NCBI GenBank assembly: GCA_902783755.1
Contig: CACZSC010000073.1
Coordinates: 1-22,936 of the forward strand
DNA from: an uncultured Ruminococcus sp.
Lineage (GTDB): Bacteria > Bacillota > Clostridia > Oscillospirales > CAG-272
DNA: 22,936 nucleotides
Direction of reading: 5' to 3'
A model generated the notes under the pieces. The model searched no databases and was not told the DNA's origin. It saw only the letters and a program-made list of their open reading frames with translations. Position 1 is the first letter of the stretch. Each line of letters opens with the position of its first letter. This document shows positions 1 to 6,772 of this stretch, piece by piece. Position numbers and translations under genes: made by a program.

Positions 1-14
1 CCGCTGAAACAGTC

Positions 15-20
15 TATAAT
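15..20 (+). promoter_or_regulatory. Probable -10 box of the lipoprotein gene
   Basis: A perfect TATAAT lies 32 bases before the lipoprotein start codon. The matching -35 box would fall outside the window, so only half the promoter can be judged. Confidence 0.5.
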
Positions 21-51
21 ATGTGAAAAGACGTGAAATGAGGACTTTGCC

Positions 52-726
52 ATGAGATTGACGGTGATGATAGGAACAGTTCTGACAGCGCTGCTGACGG
101 CAGCCATTCTGCTGACGGCCTGCTCAAGTCCGGCATATGACAGCCCAGAACAGAAGAGCGGTGAAGAGAGCCCAGAATCCGCCGGCACAGTCGAGCCGGA
201 CTGCGGGGGAGACTCTCTCACGGACACGGAGCCTTCGGAACCGGATCTTTCAAAGCTTGAATACCGGATCACCTGGGTGAACTATGCCACAGATGAAGCG
301 AAGCTGATCGAAAACTGCCTCAACCAGGCCGGCATGTTCAGCAGCATCAGACCCCATTATCCCGTATTCAGGTTCATGACCAGAGCGGAACTCGAGAGCT
401 TCACCGAAGAGTACAGCGGCCTGTTCAGCTTCGATCATTCCTTTAACGGGGAATTCACCCCTTTCTCAGAGATACAGGCGGAATACGGCGAAGATTATTT
501 CACGGAAAACCTGCTCGTCATCGCCTATGTCATAGCTCCCAGCGGATCCTTCCGGTACGGCGTGCGGGACTATGCCTTTGACGGCGAGTGCCTTCTCATG
601 AACATATGCCGGACCAACGATCCCGAGAACTATACCGACGACATGGCCGGATGGTTCGTGATCCTGGAACTGAAAAAGTCGGAATTCGGCTCATGCCCCA
701 TGTTCGACGCCATCCGTGTCGACTGA
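52..726 (+). CDS. Putative lipoprotein of unknown function
   Basis: A 224-residue exported protein. It starts with a positively charged, hydrophobic signal peptide ending in a lipobox, LTAC, with Cys24 as the expected lipidation site, so it should be anchored to the outer face of the cytoplasmic membrane. Residues 25-65 are rich in Ser, Pro, Glu and Asp and look like a flexible linker. A folded domain follows at about 70-224. Its second half (LLVIAYVIAPSGS, then TDDMAGWFVILELKKSE) loosely recalls the small beta domain of PrcB-C-type lipoproteins, but I do not recognise it firmly. A GAGGA ribosome site lies about 7 bases before the ATG. The gene is monocistronic in this window and ends at a strong terminator. 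The function is unknown. Confidence 0.8.
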   Translation: MRLTVMIGTVLTALLTAAILLTACSSPAYDSPEQKSGEESPESAGTVEPDCGGDSLTDTEPSEPDLSKLEYRITWVNYATDEAKLIENCLNQAGMFSSIRPHYPVFRFMTRAELESFTEEYSGLFSFDHSFNGEFTPFSEIQAEYGEDYFTENLLVIAYVIAPSGSFRYGVRDYAFDGECLLMNICRTNDPENYTDDMAGWFVILELKKSEFGSCPMFDAIRVD

Positions 727-737
727 TGAATCCTGCT

Positions 738-796
738 AAAAAAATATAAGCCCGCCGAGGAGTTACCGACAAGATAACCTCCGGCGGGCGTTTTTT
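738..796. terminator. Bidirectional rho-independent terminator
   Basis: A GC-rich hairpin (GCCCGCCG at 750-757 pairing with CGGCGGGC at 782-789, extended inward with small bulges) is flanked by six Ts at 791-796 and, on the other strand, by seven As at 738-744. It can stop both the lipoprotein transcript and the converging GH3-csoR transcript. Confidence 0.9.
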
Positions 797-806
797 CCGC
801 TAAGGA

Positions 807-1157
807 CTATATGAACTTCTGAACTGCCTTCTGAAACTCCTCCACAGCTTCTGTGTCCCCTTCCTCGATGGCGTGGGTGATGCAGTGGGACATGTGCTCC
901 GATATGATCTCCTTGCCCAGGTTCTTCAGGGCTGCGTTCACTGCGGACAGCTGCATCAGCACGTCGCTGCAGTCCTCGTCGTTCTCGATCATGGACTTTA
1001 CATGTCTGAGATGGCCGATGGCCTTCGAGAGCCGGTTCAGCTGCCTCTTTTTCTCCTCAGGGGAGTGGTAGTGGCCGTGCCCGTGTTCTCCGTCCTCATG
1101 GGTATGGGTAAAGACGTTTCCGTTCTCGTCCACATGGGTATGGGTGATCTTTGCCAT
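807..1157 (-). CDS. CsoR/RcnR-family metal-sensing transcriptional regulator
   Basis: A 116-residue member of the CsoR/DUF156 family: all-helical, DNA-binding repressors that release DNA when they bind a metal ion, usually Cu(I), or in other branches Ni/Co, or when thiols are modified. Cys63, His88 and Cys92 have the same spacing (25 and 4 residues) as the Cu(I) ligands Cys36-His61-Cys65 of Mycobacterium CsoR, which favours a copper-type sensor. Residues 5-31 form a His-rich tail with eight His, a feature I recall from clostridial homologs. The start is supported by GGGAGGA just upstream. The gene follows the GH3 gene by 13 bases and must be co-transcribed with it. No copper ATPase or chaperone lies beside it, so the target is not evident. 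Confidence 0.88.
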   Translation of the reverse strand: MAKITHTHVDENGNVFTHTHEDGEHGHGHYHSPEEKKRQLNRLSKAIGHLRHVKSMIENDEDCSDVLMQLSAVNAALKNLGKEIISEHMSHCITHAIEEGDTEAVEEFQKAVQKFI

Positions 1158-1170
1158 GGCTTTTCCTCCC

Positions 1171-3336
1171 TTAAATCTCGAACTCAGCGGTCAGGTCCCC
1201 AACTGCAATCCTGAATCTGCCTTCCCCTGTCACCGGCTTCATGTCGAATCCTATATAGCTTATGTCATCCTTTTCAAGCTTGAAAGTCACATGGGCAGTC
1301 TCCCCGGGCTTAAGCCCCACTTTCGTGAATTTCCTAAGCCTCTTTATGAATGGAGTCACAGGGCAGAACTCCTGGCTTATGAACATGAGGACCGCTTCCC
1401 TGCCTTCCATGCTTCCCGTGTTCTTCACGCTCAGGCTGACCTTTATGTCCTCAGGTCCGCCGCATTCCACTTTCAGATCCGAATACTCAAAGCTCGTGTA
1501 GCTCAGTCCGTAACCGAAGGGGAACAGCGGATCCGGTGTATCCGTGATATAGTCCATACCGGGTTTATCCGAGGTCCCCGGCTTGTGGTAGAATCCCCGG
1601 GCGCTCACCTTGTAGTTGTAGAAGCATGGCAAATGTCCCACGGTCCTCGGGAACGTGATGGGCAGTTTCCCGGAAGGCGACACCCTGCCGAACAGGATGT
1701 TCGCCAGGGCGTAACCGCCCTGCTCTCCCGGATACCAGGCCTCGAGCACGGCATCCGACAGTCCGCATTCCTCTCCTATGCACAGCGGCCTTCCGTTTTC
1801 AAGGACCAGAATCAGAGGCTTCCCGTATTTTGAAAGGCCCTTTATAAATTCCTTCTGAGCATCCGGAAGCTGCAGCGTACTGGTATCGAAGCCCTCGCCG
1901 CAGGTCACTGCGTTGGTGGTGTTGACGTCCCCCCAGCCGATGCCTCCGTGGAACATGCTGTTATCTCCCATGACCGCTATTATGCAGTCGGCCTCCTCAG
2001 CCAGCTCCGGTATCCGGCCGGCGTCCTCCGCAGGAGCCGCAACCGCGCATCCTTTGGCGTACAGTATCCTGTCCCCGTATCTCTCCTCGAGAGCCTTTCT
2101 CAGGGTGACGGTCTGCCTGTCCCAGGATCTGTGGGAATAGTCTCCCAGCTGGGCCTCGTCCGCGTTGGGTCCGGTGATGAGTATCTTTCCGAAATCCTCT
2201 TTCAGCGGGAGTATGCCGTCGTTCTTCAGGAGCACGGCCGACTCCTCGGCCGCCTTTCTCGCAAGTTCCAGAGAGCTTTCCGCCCTTTTTTCAAAGGGAA
2301 TCACATATGTATCCGCATCGTCGAAGAGGCCGAGCCTGAATTTCACTCCGAGGATCCTTCTCACTGCGGTGTCTATATCTTCAATAGGCACTTCGCCCCG
2401 TTTCGCGGCTTCGAGGAGTTCGGGGCCGAGACAATCGTTTGACGTGGCCTCCATATCAAGCCCGGCGTGAAGCGACGTTTTCCCTGCCTCGAGGCAGTCA
2501 TGGCATACATGCTGGGCGGACACGAGCATGGGCACCGCGCCGAAGTCGGAGAACACGTAGCCGTCAAAGCCCAGCTCTCCCCTCAGCACGTCCGTCAGCA
2601 TGCCCCTGTGGGCATGGAGCGGTATGCCGTCCAGCTCGCTGTAGGCCGGCATCACCGAAAGGACTTTCGCCTCCTGCACCGCCTTCGCGAAGGGTTCTAT
2701 CATGGATTCCCTCCACTCCCGCTCGCCCGTATGGACGGGGGATATGTTTATCCCGCCCTCTGGGGATCCGTGGGCCGCGTAGTGCTTCACGGTGGCGGCG
2801 ACGCCGTTGGACTGCAGCCCCGTCACGTAACTCACTGCCATCCGGGAAGTGAGATAAGGGTCTTCCCCGTAGTTCTCCTCGACCCTTCCCCATCTGGGTT
2901 CTCTCGAGATGTCGATGTTTGGGGCCAGGGTCTGGCGGACGCCGGAGGCCCTCGCCTCCGCTCCTATTATCTTCGCTATCTCATAAACGAGTCCGGGATC
3001 GAAAGCCGCCCCCATGCCTATGGACTGGGGAAAAGCCGTGGATCCTTCCCTGTACAGCCCGTGCAGAGACTCCTCGAACACTATGGGAGGGATGCCCAGC
3101 CTGGTCTTCTCCCTCGAGTTCTTCATGATGGCCAGTATCTGCTCGTCAGACAGTTTCCTCGCGAAGAACGCTCCGAAACCCTCACCGGGGATCTTTCCTT
3201 CTGCCGCGTCATAGAGCCTGCGCTCGTTCGACACGCCGGAAAGCTGCACCACCTTTTCCTCAAGCGTCATCCTTGCGAGCAGGTCCTCGACCCTCTCTCC
3301 GATGTCCGCGTTTTTGTCAAGATATTTTCTGTCCAT
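1171..3336 (-). CDS. Glycoside hydrolase family 3 beta-glycosidase (cytoplasmic)
   Basis: A 721-residue GH3 enzyme that should release terminal beta-linked sugars (glucose, xylose or similar) from short oligosaccharides. The N-terminal barrel carries the family motifs FEESLHG (88-94), APNIDISREPRWGRVEENYG (138-157), KHYAAHG (184-190) and VFSDFG (261-266), with Asp264 as the expected nucleophile. The second alpha/beta domain contains GEGFDTSTLQLP, a stretch likely to hold the acid/base Glu. A C-terminal fibronectin-III-like domain fills about 640-721, ending in the usual GDLTAEFEI-type strand. No signal peptide is seen, so it acts inside the cell on imported oligosaccharides. The length is typical of beta-glucosidase/beta-xylosidase. 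It is the first gene of an operon with the CsoR-like regulator and has its own promoter. The exact sugar cannot be read from sequence. Confidence 0.93.
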   Translation of the reverse strand: MDRKYLDKNADIGERVEDLLARMTLEEKVVQLSGVSNERRLYDAAEGKIPGEGFGAFFARKLSDEQILAIMKNSREKTRLGIPPIVFEESLHGLYREGSTAFPQSIGMGAAFDPGLVYEIAKIIGAEARASGVRQTLAPNIDISREPRWGRVEENYGEDPYLTSRMAVSYVTGLQSNGVAATVKHYAAHGSPEGGINISPVHTGEREWRESMIEPFAKAVQEAKVLSVMPAYSELDGIPLHAHRGMLTDVLRGELGFDGYVFSDFGAVPMLVSAQHVCHDCLEAGKTSLHAGLDMEATSNDCLGPELLEAAKRGEVPIEDIDTAVRRILGVKFRLGLFDDADTYVIPFEKRAESSLELARKAAEESAVLLKNDGILPLKEDFGKILITGPNADEAQLGDYSHRSWDRQTVTLRKALEERYGDRILYAKGCAVAAPAEDAGRIPELAEEADCIIAVMGDNSMFHGGIGWGDVNTTNAVTCGEGFDTSTLQLPDAQKEFIKGLSKYGKPLILVLENGRPLCIGEECGLSDAVLEAWYPGEQGGYALANILFGRVSPSGKLPITFPRTVGHLPCFYNYKVSARGFYHKPGTSDKPGMDYITDTPDPLFPFGYGLSYTSFEYSDLKVECGGPEDIKVSLSVKNTGSMEGREAVLMFISQEFCPVTPFIKRLRKFTKVGLKPGETAHVTFKLEKDDISYIGFDMKPVTGEGRFRIAVGDLTAEFEI

Positions 3337-3369
3337 GGCTCCGTCCTCGTCTGTGTTATTTCACCCCCG

Positions 3370-3398
3370 ATTATATCGGTTTTCGGTCCCTTTGTAAA
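3370..3398 (-). promoter_or_regulatory. Promoter of the GH3-csoR operon
   Basis: On the minus strand TTTACA (3393-3398) and TATAAT (3370-3375) are separated by exactly 17 bases, a good sigma-A match. The expected start lies about 25-30 bases upstream of the GH3 ATG at 3336. Confidence 0.75.
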
Positions 3399-3567
3399 TA
3401 CGGTTTTCACAGTTCCGCCGAACGGAACTTTGCCGCCTGACCGGCGTCAAAAGGGATACGCAGGCAAAATCGCCTCCGTGCCCGGGTCCGGAGACCGTAA
3501 AAACGGCATATTGCCGCAAAAAACTCTCAAAAAATGCCGGTATGCGCCGCGGAGAGCGATATGACAC

Positions 3568-3595
3568 TTGTAAAATCGCGAAACAGTGATATAAT
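3568..3595 (+). promoter_or_regulatory. Promoter of the SLH protein gene
   Basis: TTGTAA (3568-3573) and TATAAT (3590-3595) are 16 bases apart, and a TG one base before the -10 box makes it an extended -10 promoter. It lies upstream of the GGAGG ribosome site and the ATG at 3639. It also shows that the longer reading frame opening at 3534 is not the real start. Confidence 0.75.
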
Positions 3596-3638
3596 AATTA
3601 TGTATGTTTTCAAAACTACAACATTTTCGGAGGTACTT

Positions 3639-6600
3639 ATGAAAATGGTTAAGAAAATCCTTGCCGTGCTCCTCGTCGCCCTGATGGCCGCGGGAATCGC
3701 TTCCGTGGCAGGCGCCGCCGATATCAGATTCACTGATACGGAGTCCCACTGGGCATGGACCGGCGGACAGATCCCCTATCTTACGGAAAAGAACGTTCTG
3801 AACGGTTATCTCCAGGATGACGGCACATACCAGTTCAAGCCTGACAAGACAATCACCAGAGCGGAATTCATCAAGATCCTCGTTGAGACCGCAGGCCTCA
3901 CCGAGAAAGCCGCGATCAAATACGACGACGTAAAGGAAACAGACTGGTTCTATCCTTACTTCCAGAAAGCCGCAGCCCAGGGATTCCTGGTGAACTACGG
4001 CAGCTCAGCCAACCCCAACGCAGAGATACCGCGCGAAGAGGCAGTAACGCTTCTCGTCCGCTATCTCAACCTCCCGGCAAGCCTCAAGGCCGAAAGCACC
4101 ACGTTCACCGACTATGAAGAGATCTCGACATACTTCAGGAACGAAGTGCTCCAGGCAGTTTACCACGGCATAATCAACGGATATGCCCAGGACAACGGGA
4201 CATTCCTGTTCAAGCCTAAGAAGACCATGACCCGTGCTGAGGCCCTGACGGTCATCTACAGAGCGTTCGGCTGCATCTTCAACGGCGACGCCAATCAGAG
4301 AGACGCTCTCGCCAATGCCGAAAACAACATCATCACCAAAGCCGGCGTCAACATCAAGAACGTGACCCTCACCGGCAGGACCATAGTCAGCGAAGGCGCT
4401 GGACAGGGCACCATAGCCCTGACCAACTGCGATGTGGTTAGGGGAACTCTCTACGTGAGAGCCGGTGCGAACGTCATCCTCGACAGCTGCACAGTTGAGA
4501 ACCTGGTAGTGACGGGCGGCGGAAAAGTGACGTTCCTCAACGGAACGGTTGCTGCTGAAATGACTGTGGAGGATCCCACCGAGATCCTGCTCCAGAACGG
4601 CACCATCGGGACTCTCAACGTCAAAGGCCGCGCTGCGGGCACGACAGTCGCCGGCAACGGCACCATAGAGAACGCCAACATCGGAGCTCCCGGATTCATG
4701 TCAGCCATGGTGCCGAAGCACTATGACATCGGTCTGAACCTTACTGCAAGCTTCGCAGCTTCCGAGTATTCCGGCTCCAGCGATCTGGCCGCCGCATTCT
4801 CGGTAACCCCATATGTCTCCACCGACGGGACATACTACTTTGTGAACTTCAAGTCGGGTATCGGCGGAACGGTGTCACTGTACTACACCAACTCCTCCAT
4901 CACGCCCGCAACCAACGAATTCGAAAACTACTACAAGAACTCACCGTACGCACACAGATTCAATGTGGATGCTGACAAGTTCGTCACCGAGGATACATTC
5001 AACGCAAGCAAGGTATCCGGCTACAAATACGTGGTGCTGCAGCTCAAGAGCGGTCCCAGCACATATCCGGCGATCGTCATTCCCAACACGGCTCTGTCCG
5101 GCAGCGGCTTCACATCCGAGCCTTACTCCAATGCAGACCTGACGACGATATCGTTCACTCCCGAAGCTTCCGGTAAGGTGTACTGGTACTACTCCGACAC
5201 AGGATCCGACATCACCATCGGCGCGTTCCTTGAAGCATATGACGAAAAGGAATCTGCCATGAAGGACGTGGAGGAAGTGACCGGAGGCAAGAACTACAGG
5301 GAAAGCGTCACAAGCAAGTACCTCAAGAATTATCCCTTCATCATCCTCATCGCTCAGAACGGCGAAGGCCTCTATTACACACCGTTCGTTCTCCCGCTTG
5401 GTGACAACGGATTCAAGCAGGGTCCCGCCATCGTGGGGTCCGGCCTTATCGGATTCACTCCCGATCTCACGGGAAAGGTCTACTATTACTTCTCATCCAC
5501 AGCGTCACTTCCTTCTCCCGCCGACTTCGCTTCGGAATACAAGAAGGCAACGTACCGCGGCACGGCCGATGTGACCAAGGATGTTGAGAGCCGCCTTGAG
5601 TACGCCGTGGCATATGCTGAAAAATATCCCTACATCATCATCTGCCTGAGAGACTCCCGCGACGAGTACATGATGCCCACATACCTCTATGCAAAATACT
5701 CCACGGGATTTGCGACCAAACCCTTCCAGAGCGCTGAAGGCGAAGTCAAGTTCAAGCCCTCTGCTGACGGCACCGTGAGACTCTATCTCACCGACGTGGA
5801 AACAGCTCCCACAGTGGAGGAGTTCCAGACCATCTACAAGGAAGTCTCAAAGAGCTATAAGGGCGAATATGTGGTCAACGCCAACGAGAACCACATAGTC
5901 AAGTTCGACGCGTCCTATGCAAACAAGTACCCCTACATGGTACTGGCGTTCATAGATGAGACAGGCACATACTCATACCCCGTAGTGGTCGCCCTCTCGA
6001 CCACCAACACCGCCAGCGGATTCGCTACCGGCCCGGCATATGTGGCAGCGACCTCGAGAGTCGAGTACACCGTGAAGCAGAATGGATATGTCTACTTCTA
6101 CTTCACCAACACCAAGGCTGCGCCCGCATCCGGCAGCGCCTTCCTCGCAGCTTACTTCGAAGCTGAAGGACACAACGGAGACACCTTCGCATACCGCGCG
6201 ACCGAGGAGATCATCGAGGTCACCGATGCGATCAAGGCAGAGTACAGATATCTGGCCATCGCATATTCCGCAACAGGCACCACCAGCGAGGAAGGACTCG
6301 TCTTCCTGAATCCTCTGGTGATCCCGCTTGAGGAAACAGCTTCTTCCCAGGATCCCCAGACAGACCTCAGCGCCTACGGTCTCAGCTTCATTGTCGAGAA
6401 CGGCATGCTCGTCATAACCCCGAAAGCCAACGGAAATCTCTACTACTACGGGACTTCCGACACGGAAAAGCTGCCTCACGGAGATTTCGGAACGGCATGG
6501 GAAGCCAATGGAGGCAAGACCATCAGCAACACGGTGCCCTCAATGGCTCTCAGATTCTCCATCTCCAACGTTGGCGGAAGGTATTTCGTGGTTTGCCTCC

Positions 6601-6680
6601 AGAAGACCAACCTCTCCTTCTACAATTACCTCATCATAGACACAACCACAGGCAAGATCTTTGCCGAGCCCGCAGACTGA
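3639..6680 (+). CDS. Secreted SLH-domain surface protein with six unassigned repeats
   Basis: A 1013-residue secreted protein. ATG 3639 is chosen because CGGAGG lies 5 bases upstream and a classical signal peptide starts there (MKMVKKILAVLLVALMAAG, cleavage after AGA at about residue 26). Three SLH domains, about 28-85, 94-145 and 155-212, carry the FxPxxxxTRAE-type motif in the first and third; the second is more divergent (NAEIPREEAV). These normally bind pyruvylated secondary cell-wall polymer. Residues 230-353 form a short Gly/Val/Asn/Thr-rich, beta-helix-like section. Residues 385-1013 hold six repeats of about 100 residues, rich in Tyr, each with a G-x-V/L-Y-Y-Y/F core. No catalytic motif is visible, so it may be a structural, adhesive or ligand-binding surface protein. 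It has its own promoter and terminator. Confidence 0.9.
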   Translation: MKMVKKILAVLLVALMAAGIASVAGAADIRFTDTESHWAWTGGQIPYLTEKNVLNGYLQDDGTYQFKPDKTITRAEFIKILVETAGLTEKAAIKYDDVKETDWFYPYFQKAAAQGFLVNYGSSANPNAEIPREEAVTLLVRYLNLPASLKAESTTFTDYEEISTYFRNEVLQAVYHGIINGYAQDNGTFLFKPKKTMTRAEALTVIYRAFGCIFNGDANQRDALANAENNIITKAGVNIKNVTLTGRTIVSEGAGQGTIALTNCDVVRGTLYVRAGANVILDSCTVENLVVTGGGKVTFLNGTVAAEMTVEDPTEILLQNGTIGTLNVKGRAAGTTVAGNGTIENANIGAPGFMSAMVPKHYDIGLNLTASFAASEYSGSSDLAAAFSVTPYVSTDGTYYFVNFKSGIGGTVSLYYTNSSITPATNEFENYYKNSPYAHRFNVDADKFVTEDTFNASKVSGYKYVVLQLKSGPSTYPAIVIPNTALSGSGFTSEPYSNADLTTISFTPEASGKVYWYYSDTGSDITIGAFLEAYDEKESAMKDVEEVTGGKNYRESVTSKYLKNYPFIILIAQNGEGLYYTPFVLPLGDNGFKQGPAIVGSGLIGFTPDLTGKVYYYFSSTASLPSPADFASEYKKATYRGTADVTKDVESRLEYAVAYAEKYPYIIICLRDSRDEYMMPTYLYAKYSTGFATKPFQSAEGEVKFKPSADGTVRLYLTDVETAPTVEEFQTIYKEVSKSYKGEYVVNANENHIVKFDASYANKYPYMVLAFIDETGTYSYPVVVALSTTNTASGFATGPAYVAATSRVEYTVKQNGYVYFYFTNTKAAPASGSAFLAAYFEAEGHNGDTFAYRATEEIIEVTDAIKAEYRYLAIAYSATGTTSEEGLVFLNPLVIPLEETASSQDPQTDLSAYGLSFIVENGMLVITPKANGNLYYYGTSDTEKLPHGDFGTAWEANGGKTISNTVPSMALRFSISNVGGRYFVVCLQKTNLSFYNYLIIDTTTGKIFAEPAD
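4791..6677 (+). repeat. Six tandem protein repeats of about 100 residues
   Basis: Repeat units begin near 4791, 5109, 5412, 5709, 6021 and 6384. Each runs roughly: GF..GP, a hydrophobic strand ending FTP or similar, an SGKVYYYFS-like core, a Pro, a D/E-F...Y helix-like stretch, then KYPYIILxL or similar and a terminal Y..PxxxPL strand. The first and last copies are the most divergent. The DNA copies differ widely, so the expansion is old and under selection as protein. Confidence 0.75.
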
Positions 6681-6718
6681 TGACAGCATAGCGGACAGAT
6701 ACATTTTCAACCGAAGAA

Positions 6719-6755
6719 GACCGTACCGGTGAAATTGCCGGTACGGTCTGTTTTT
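6719..6755 (+). terminator. Rho-independent terminator of the SLH protein gene
   Basis: A perfect 11-bp stem, GACCGTACCGG (6719-6729) with CCGGTACGGTC (6738-6748), has an 8-base loop and is followed by TGTTTTT. The other side is only moderately T-rich when read on the minus strand, so it is a weaker stop for the converging peptidase gene. Confidence 0.9.
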
Positions 6756-6772
6756 ATGCATGTCTATCTTCC

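Larger units (their letters stand above)
3337..3638. other. Divergent intergenic control region
   Basis: About 300 bases without a gene lie between the GH3 gene (-) and the SLH protein gene (+). Each end carries a promoter, listed separately. The central part, about 3400-3560, contains only short inverted repeats such as CGGCA-TAT-TGCCG and CCGT-AAAA-ACGG. I recognise no riboswitch or small RNA there. Confidence 0.6.

Noticed and set aside
1063..1143. His-rich N-terminus of the CsoR-like protein as a novel feature
   Set aside because: As far as I recall, His-rich leaders of this kind occur in clostridial CsoR homologs, so it is not reported as new.
3430..3480. Stretch with ACGCAGGCAAAATCGCCTCCG, faintly like a c-di-GMP riboswitch
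   Set aside because: The match is only to short pieces, the paired stems are absent, and it lies upstream of both promoters, so it would not be in a leader.
2467..3564. Plus-strand open frame of 365 codons antisense to the GH3 gene
   Set aside because: It lies over a well-supported GH3 gene, has no family features and crosses the divergent promoter region; it is a by-product of GC-rich codon use.
3534..3638. 35-residue N-terminal extension of the SLH protein
   Set aside because: It would begin upstream of the promoter and hide the signal peptide; ATG 3639 has a strong ribosome site.
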